DNA of 64,000 nucleotides, from contig CANRBF010000001.1 of assembly GCA_947628795.1 (NCBI GenBank), forward strand, positions 202,560 to 266,559, in the 5' to 3' direction. This DNA comes from an uncultured Monoglobus sp. (lineage in GTDB: Bacteria > Bacillota > Clostridia > Monoglobales > Monoglobaceae). Below the pieces are notes generated by a model. That model did not search any database and was not told where the DNA came from. It saw only the letters and a program-made list of their open reading frames with translations. A program made the translations under genes and the position numbers. Positions 59,341-64,000 of this stretch are shown here, in pieces. The first letter of the stretch is position 1, and every line of letters starts with the position of its first letter.

Positions 59341-59552
59341 CCCGTTTGCCTCGCCCCTTGGGGAGAGGTGTCAGGCGCAGCCTGACGGAAAGGGGTCAAC
59401 GTAGCGATTAGGGATACAAACCCCCTCTCAGTCTGCTTCGCAGACAGCTCTCCCCCTTAAAAGGAGGCGAGCCTATTCTTGCCTCCCCCGAGAGTGCGCC
59501 TATTTTGCCTCCTCCCGGAAGGAGGTGTCAGGCGCAGCCTGACGGAGGTGGG
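59341..59552. repeat. Composite intergenic repeats between recX and recA
   Basis: Contains a type-A element with GCCCCTTGGGGAGAGGTG and hairpin GTCAGGC-GCA-GCCTGAC (59361-59385), GTAGCGATTAGGG, a type-B element with GTCTGC-TTC-GCAGAC (59434-59480), and a second type-A element (59508-59552) with CCTCCTCCCGGAAGGAGG and the same GTCAGGC hairpin. The last element ends at the recA stop codon. Confidence 0.8.
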
Positions 59553-59553
59553 T

Positions 59554-60618
59554 CTATTTTTTCTTCTTAGGCTTTTCAAGTCCCTCGACCGGCGCGTCGT
59601 CGAACATCGACGGGCCCTCGCCGCCCAGCAGCGGCAGACCGGCCTGCTCGCGGACCTTGTTCTCGATCTCGACGGCAAGCTCGGGATTTTCCTCGAGTAT
59701 CTTTTTCACCTTTTCGCGGCCCTGGCCGAGGCGCTCGCCCTCGTAGCTGAACCAGGAGCCGCTCTTGTGTATGATGTCCAGATCGGTGGCCGCGTCGACC
59801 ACATTGCCCATACGGGAAATGCCCTCGCCGTATATTATGTCGAACTCCGCCTCTTTGAACGGGGGAGCCACCTTGTTTTTGACTACTTTCACCCTCGTGC
59901 GGTTGCCCATAACTCCGCCGTCGCCCTTCAGCGTGTCGATCCTGCGCACATCCAGACGCACCGAGGCGTAGAACTTCAGCGCGCGTCCGCCGGTGGTCGT
60001 CTCGGGGTTTCCGAACATAACGCCCACTTTCTCGCGCAGCTGATTTATAAATATGGCGGTGGTGTTTGATTTTGAGATTATGCCCGCCAGCTTTCTCAGC
60101 GCCTGGGACATCAGCCTGGCCTGCAGTCCGACATGCGCGTCGCCCATCAGGCCCTCTATCTCGGCCTTGGGCACCAGAGCCGCGACCGAGTCGATAACGA
60201 TCACGTCGACCGCGCCGCTGCGCACGAGCTGCTCTGTGATCTCCAGAGCCTGCTCGCCCGTGTCGGGCTGCGAAACGATCAGATCGTCGGTATGCACGCC
60301 GAGCGCCTCCGCATACACCGGGTCAAGAGCGTGCTCCGCGTCTATAAAAGCCGCCTCGCCGCCCATCTGCTGTACCTGCGCCACAACGTGGAGCGCTACC
60401 GTGGTTTTACCCGAGGACTCGGGGCCGTATATCTCTATAATTCTGCCGCGGGGCAGACCGCCGATACCCAGCGCGATATCAAGGGAAAGCGCGCCCGTGG
60501 GTATCGCCTCAACATTAGCGTTGGGCTTCTCGCCCAGACGCATAACGGCGCCGCTTCCGAATTGTTTTTCGATCTGGCCCATTGCCAGGTCAAGTGCTTT
60601 TCTTTTTTCCTCGTTCAT
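59554..60618 (-). CDS. recA: Recombinase RecA
   Basis: 354 residues. Walker [23 protein letters not shown] L-loop sequence ([18 protein letters not shown]), [35 protein letters not shown] and the basic C-terminal tail ending KPKKKK. GGAG precedes the ATG. A consensus promoter is present; no LexA/DinR box (GAAC-N4-GTTC type) was recognised in the 170 bases upstream. Confidence 0.98.
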   Translation of the reverse strand: MNEEKRKALDLAMGQIEKQFGSGAVMRLGEKPNANVEAIPTGALSLDIALGIGGLPRGRIIEIYGPESSGKTTVALHVVAQVQQMGGEAAFIDAEHALDPVYAEALGVHTDDLIVSQPDTGEQALEITEQLVRSGAVDVIVIDSVAALVPKAEIEGLMGDAHVGLQARLMSQALRKLAGIISKSNTTAIFINQLREKVGVMFGNPETTTGGRALKFYASVRLDVRRIDTLKGDGGVMGNRTRVKVVKNKVAPPFKEAEFDIIYGEGISRMGNVVDAATDLDIIHKSGSWFSYEGERLGQGREKVKKILEENPELAVEIENKVREQAGLPLLGGEGPSMFDDAPVEGLEKPKKKK

Positions 60619-60684
60619 TATATTTTCTCCGTTTCATGAAATATATTGGGTTATTTTCATTTGGATATAATTTTCCTGTATATA

Positions 60685-60713
60685 ATTATAATTAACATAC
60701 AAAACCCTGTCAA
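60685..60713 (-). promoter_or_regulatory. Consensus SigA promoter of recA
   Basis: Minus strand -35 TTGACA (60708-60713), 17-base spacer, -10 TATAAT (60685-60690), exact consensus; about 65 bases before the recA start. Confidence 0.85.
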
Positions 60714-60747
60714 GCGGTTTTATTTAAAAAAATTGTTACATTAAGTG

Positions 60748-60776
60748 CAAAAAAATCTCCCCCGAGTCGGGGGAGA
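60748..60776 (-). terminator. Intrinsic terminator of the repetitive SLH gene
   Basis: Stem TCTCCCCCGA/TCGGGGGAGA (60756-60776), followed on the minus strand by TTTTTTTG. It ends 10 or so bases past the SLH gene. Confidence 0.85.
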
Positions 60777-60787
60777 AATTTTTTATC

Positions 60788-63700
60788 TTAGTGATTCTTC
60801 ACTCTGTCGATGATCGCCGCGGCTTCCGCTCTTGTGGCGTTGTCCTTGGGTCTGTACATTCCGTTGTCTCCGGTCAGGATACCCTGCTCCGAAAGTCCGG
60901 TTACGTACGGCAGAGCGTACGCTTCGATCGAATCAGCGTCACTGTACGCCGACGCGTTCTCCGATGCCCAGCTCATCTGTCTGCCGATTATCGCAGCGAT
61001 CTGCTCGCGTGTGATATTGTCGTTCGGGCTGAACGTTGTCTCGCTTGTGCCGTTTACGATTCCTGCCTCTGTGGCAGCGATCACATACGGCGCAAACCAA
61101 TCATCCGATGTCACGTCAACAAACTGAGATTCACTGCTCTGAGCTGTTAATCCGAACAGCATAGCCGCCATCTTGGCAAACTCAGCTCTTGTCACGTTGT
61201 CTTCCGGCACGAACATTGTGGGTGTCTCACCGTTTATGATACCCATGTTGTAAAGGTCCATAATGTAGCTGTATGCCCAGTGATCAGCGGGAACATCCTC
61301 AAATACCTGCGTACCTGCGGTGGGCACGAGCGTAGGCGTTCCGGGCGCTGTTGTCGCTTCGGGGTTGGCTGTAGCGTTCGGATCGGCAGTTGCCGTAGGC
61401 TTGGGTGTCGCTGTGGCGTTGCCCGTTCCGAACGAACCGCCGCCGTAACCGCCGCCGCCACCGGAAGAAGGTCTTCTTGTGGGAGTCGGCTTAGGTGTTT
61501 CCGCGGGCTCGCTTGACGGCTCTGCCGAAGGCTGCTCGGAAGGCTCTGCCGAAGGTTCGGTCTCAACTGTCTCAACACCGGTCATGTCAAGTACATACGT
61601 ATACTTATTATTAGCGTCCCACTCAATAGTAAAGTGCGCTATTTTCTGTGAAACGTCAGGTGAAACGTCAAAGTATATTCTGGAGCCTTTGCCTTCAATA
61701 TTCAGAAGTTCGTCGAATGTTGTGCTTCCTTGGTTTTGGCCCTCAAAAATAAAGTTGTACGTGTTCGGTTCATCTGTATTAACGCCTGCGGGAGCCTGGA
61801 TCTCAACACCGAACCAATAACCCTCTTCACCATGGGCATTTTTGTAACTTTTGAGATTCTTCGCTGTGCCTTTGATATTGTAAATCGTATTTCCGGCTTC
61901 GTCTTTTGTAGAGCCGACATATTCAACGCTGTACTCGTCTACCGCGTCAGCAGGAATGTTAGCCGCCGCTACAACGGGAACGTATTCGGTCGAAGGCTCA
62001 CTCGATGTCGTGGGCTCGCTCGATGTCGAAGGCTCGCTCGATGTCTGAGGCTCGGTCGATGTCGTAGGCTCGGTCGATGTCTGAGGCTCGCTTGAGGTCA
62101 CAGGCTCGGTCGATGTCTGAGGCTCGCTCGATGTCGCGGGCTCAGTCGATGTCTGAGGCTCATTTGTTGTCTGAGGCTCGCTCGATGTCGCGGGCTCAGT
62201 CGATGTCTGAGGCTCGCTTGATGTCGTGGGCTCGCTTGATGTCGCGGGCTCAGTCGATGTCTGAGGCTCATTTGTTGTCTGAGGCTCGCTCGATGTCACA
62301 GGCTCGCTCGATGTCGTGGGCTCGCTCGATGTCACAGGCTCGGTCGATGTCTGAGGCTCGCTCGATGTCGTAGGCTCACTCGATGTCGCGGGCTCGCTCG
62401 ATGTCTGAGGCTCGCTTGAGGTCGAAGGTTCGGTCTCTGCTATCTCAACACCGGTAAAGTCGATTTCGTATGCATACTCGACGCCTTCGGCCCACTCAAT
62501 GGTAAAGTCATCTATTTTATTCGGGAAAGTGTCAGACGAAACGTCATAGACTAATATTGCGCCTTTGCCTTCAACATTCTCAAGTGTGTCGAAATCTGAT
62601 GTAGCTTTAAGTTCGCCATTAACAGTCACCTTATACGTGCCCGATGTGTCAACGCCGTCCGGAGCTTTGATCTCAACGCCGAACCAATAGCCTTCTTCAT
62701 TATCGAATTCGACTTTCTTGTACTTTTTGAGATTCTTTGCTGTGGCTTTGATATTGTAAATCGTATTTCCGGCTTCGTCTTTTGTAGGGCCGACATATTC
62801 GGCGCTGTACTCGTCTACCGCGTCAGCAGGAATGTTAGCCGCCGCTACAACGGGAACGTATTCGGTCGAAGGCTCGCTCGACGTCTCAGGCTCACTTGAT
62901 GTCTCAGGCTCACTCGACGTCTCAGGCTCGCTCGATGTCTCAGGCTCGCTTGATGTCTCAGGCTCACTCGACGTCTCAGGCTCACTCGATGTCGCGGGCT
63001 CGCTTGATGTCTCAGGCTCGGTCGATGTCACAGGCTCGCTTGATGTCTGAGGCTCGGTCGATGTCACAGGCTCGCTCGATGTCTCAGGCTCGCTCGACGC
63101 GGCGGGCTCTTCCGTAAGATTTACGATCGCCATAGCGACAAAGTCGGATGCCTCAGCCTGCGTAGCAGATTTATATGTTATAGTGTATTCAGCGGGATCA
63201 AGGTCTTTGGCAAGATATGTATAAAGATATACTTCCTCTTCTCCGGCCGTGCCGACGGAAGCTCCCGCTTCAAGCGTTCCGTTGTCAAAACCTTCCGCCG
63301 CAAGTGCGGGCTCAGCTTTTGTAAGCGTGATCACGTTGTTATTTTTGTTGCCAACGGCGAGTACGTTAAACTTGTAGTCGCCTTTTTCTACGATATTAAC
63401 AGTAGCTGTAACGGTGTTTTGATCGTTGATACCGGTTATCTTTTTAGTCGCGATCTCGGCGAAGTCATCGCCGAATACAGCTTTAACTTCATCGTTATAT
63501 CCGTTTCCGACTTCAAGAGTAACAGTCTCTTCCTTAGCATTGCCGTTCGGCTTAGCGTCCGTAACGGAAATTACCTCGGGTGTTGCCGTTGCCTCGGGCT
63601 CGCTTGATACTACAGGCGCTGCCGTGGCGGGCGCTTCAGTCGCCTCCGCGCTTGCGGAAGGCTCTGCCGTTGCGGGTACTTCCGTTGCCTCCGCGCTTGC

Positions 63701-64000
63701 GGAAGGCTCTGTCGTTGCGGGTACTTCAGTTGCCGCCGCGCTTGCGGAAGGCTCTGCCGTTGCGGGTACTTCAGTTGCCGCCGCGCTTGCCGAAGGCTCT
63801 GCCGTTGCGGGTACTTCCGTTGCCGCCGCGCTTGCCGAAGGCTCTGTCGTTGCGGGTACTTCCGTTGCCGCCGCGCTTGCCGAAGGCTCTGTCGTTGCGG
63901 GTACTTCCGTTGCCGCCGCGCTCGCCGAAGGCTCTGTCGTTGCGGGTACTTCCGTTGCCGCCGCGCTTGCCGAAGGCTCTGTCGTTGCGGGTACTTCCGT
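60788..64000 (-). CDS. Large repetitive SLH surface protein (5' end outside window)
   Basis: The frame is open from the stop at 60788 to the window edge (over 1070 codons); the start lies outside, and an internal Met at 63334 is not it. From the N-terminal side: a 15-residue tandem repeat (ATEVPATTEPSASAA type; 45-bp units, 8 full copies from 63627), an Ig-like segment ending in NNNVITLTKAEP, a Thr/Ser/Glu/Pro 6-residue repeat (TSSEPE) in two blocks (62865-63105 and 61990-62430), two copies of a domain of about 105 residues (starting EYVPVVAAANIPADAVDEYS), a Gly-rich turn, and three SLH domains at the C-terminus (VPADHWAYSYIMDLYNMGII, DDWFAPYVIAATEAGIVNG, SIEAYALPYVTGLSEQGILT). A stalk-like adhesin is the likely architecture. 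Confidence 0.8.
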   Translation of the reverse strand, partial: TEVPATTEPSASAAATEVPATTEPSASAAATEVPATTEPSASAAATEVPATTEPSASAAATEVPATAEPSASAAATEVPATAEPSASAAATEVPATTEPSASAEATEVPATAEPSASAEATEAPATAAPVVSSEPEATATPEVISVTDAKPNGNAKEETVTLEVGNGYNDEVKAVFGDDFAEIATKKITGINDQNTVTATVNIVEKGDYKFNVLAVGNKNNNVITLTKAEPALAAEGFDNGTLEAGASVGTAGEEEVYLYTYLAKDLDPAEYTITYKSATQAEASDFVAMAIVNLTEEPAASSEPETSSEPVTSTEPQTSSEPVTSTEPETSSEPATSSEPETSSEPETSSEPETSSEPETSSEPETSSEPETSSEPSTEYVPVVAAANIPADAVDEYSAEYVGPTKDEAGNTIYNIKATAKNLKKYKKVEFDNEEGYWFGVEIKAPDGVDTSGTYKVTVNGELKATSDFDTLENVEGKGAILVYDVSSDTFPNKIDDFTIEWAEGVEYAYEIDFTGVEIAETEPSTSSEPQTSSEPATSSEPTTSSEPQTSTEPVTSSEPTTSSEPVTSSEPQTTNEPQTSTEPATSSEPTTSSEPQTSTEPATSSEPQTTNEPQTSTEPATSSEPQTSTEPVTSSEPQTSTEPTTSTEPQTSSEPSTSSEPTTSSEPSTEYVPVVAAANIPADAVDEYSVEYVGSTKDEAGNTIYNIKGTAKNLKSYKNAHGEEGYWFGVEIQAPAGVNTDEPNTYNFIFEGQNQGSTTFDELLNIEGKGSRIYFDVSPDVSQKIAHFTIEWDANNKYTYVLDMTGVETVETEPSAEPSEQPSAEPSSEPAETPKPTPTRRPSSGGGGGYGGGSFGTGNATATPKPTATADPNATANPEATTAPGTPTLVPTAGTQVFEDVPADHWAYSYIMDLYNMGIINGETPTMFVPEDNVTRAEFAKMAAMLFGLTAQSSESQFVDVTSDDWFAPYVIAATEAGIVNGTSETTFSPNDNITREQIAAIIGRQMSWASENASAYSDADSIEAYALPYVTGLSEQGILTGDNGMYRPKDNATRAEAAAIIDRVKNH
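61990..62430 (-). repeat. 18-bp tandem repeats encoding (S/T)(S/T)EPxT, block 1
   Basis: About 24 units with the consensus CTCGCTCGATGTCTGAGG on the plus strand, varying mainly at the codon for x (Q, A, V, T) and S/T choice. In-frame with the host protein. Confidence 0.9.
62865..63105 (-). repeat. 18-bp tandem repeats encoding (S/T)SEPET, block 2
   Basis: About 13 units, mostly SSEPET, more uniform than block 1, suggesting recent expansion. Confidence 0.9.
63627..64000 (-). repeat. 45-bp tandem repeats encoding a 15-residue unit
   Basis: Eight complete units begin at 63627, 63672, 63717, 63762, 63807, 63852, 63897 and 63942, and a ninth starts at 63987 and leaves the window. Copies differ by one to a few bases. 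Confidence 0.9.

Noticed and set aside
60619..60787. LexA/DinR box at recA
   Set aside because: No GAAC-N4-GTTC or close variant was found near the consensus promoter; control of recA by another means or a divergent box cannot be excluded.
62077..62373. Repetitive plus-strand frame reading SEARSMSRAQ
   Set aside because: It is the mirror of the 18-bp repeats in the SLH gene; the minus-strand frame continues into true SLH domains.
63332..63334. Start codon of the large SLH protein at an internal Met
   Set aside because: The same frame continues upstream through an Ig-like segment and eight 45-bp repeats to the window edge, with no stop and no ribosome site at this Met.

Overview
The window is about 52% GC and reads as a chromosome segment of an anaerobic Gram-positive bacterium of the class Clostridia (Bacillota). 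The evidence is the gene orders (ylxM-ffh-rpsP-khpA-rimM-trmD, pyrH-frr-uppS-cdsA-dxr-rseP, plsX-fabH-fabK-fabD-fabG-acpP-fabF-rnc), the FabK-type enoyl reductase, an AgrC/LytTR two-component pair, S-layer-homology (SLH) surface proteins with Pro/Thr/Glu-rich spacers, and consensus SigA promoters with 17-bp spacers. Species cannot be fixed from the sequence alone.

Layout. 1-7000: the end of yqeK, then nadD, an unusual zinc-ribbon membrane protein, and the SRP/ribosome-maturation operon (trmD, rimM, khpA, rpsP, ffh, ylxM), all on the minus strand. 7.1-12.7 kb: a secreted 3D-domain cell-wall protein, a plus-strand methyltransferase-rsmI pair, and a minus rlmB-ymdB-pgeF operon. 12.8-22.3 kb is the accessory part: a hicAB module, a secreted protein with three candidate tandem promoters, an AgrC/LytTR sensor-regulator pair, a tandem array of 128-129 bp repeats, a GH51 arabinofuranosidase and an SLH surface protein. 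22.4-31.6 kb: isoprenoid, lipid and translation genes (rseP, dxr, cdsA, uppS, frr, pyrH), two small membrane proteins, a D,D-carboxypeptidase, tsaB and tsaE. 31.8-37.1 kb (plus): dCMP deaminase, addA and a diacylglycerol glycosyltransferase. 37.1-44.6 kb: an SLH-anchored M13 metallopeptidase, leuA, and ftsK (plus). 44.6-48.8 kb is a second accessory stretch: composite repeats, a BspA-like LRR surface protein behind a structured leader with its own terminator, a RelB/PIN toxin-antitoxin pair, and a nuclease-like small protein. 48.7-60.6 kb: a radical SAM gene, rnc, the fatty-acid synthesis operon, pgsA, rimO, recX and recA. 60.8-64.0 kb: a very repetitive SLH surface protein whose N-terminal coding part lies outside the window.

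How it fits together. Most of the window is housekeeping: protein targeting and ribosome maturation, tRNA modification (trmD, tsaB/tsaE), isoprenoid-carrier and phospholipid synthesis, type II fatty-acid synthesis, and DNA repair/segregation. Between these blocks lie envelope proteins (four SLH or LRR surface proteins, two secreted proteins, a carboxypeptidase), which share Pro/Thr-rich spacers and in one pair a C-terminal domain. The most interesting non-coding signals are (i) three tandem promoters, each next to a pair of 20-21 bp direct repeats, beside the LytTR regulator; (ii) a roughly 190-nt leader RNA with a long imperfect stem and an intrinsic terminator before the LRR gene; and (iii) a family of intergenic elements whose flanks are conserved while the central hairpin changes with compensating substitutions. 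All calls were made by reading; no database search was run.
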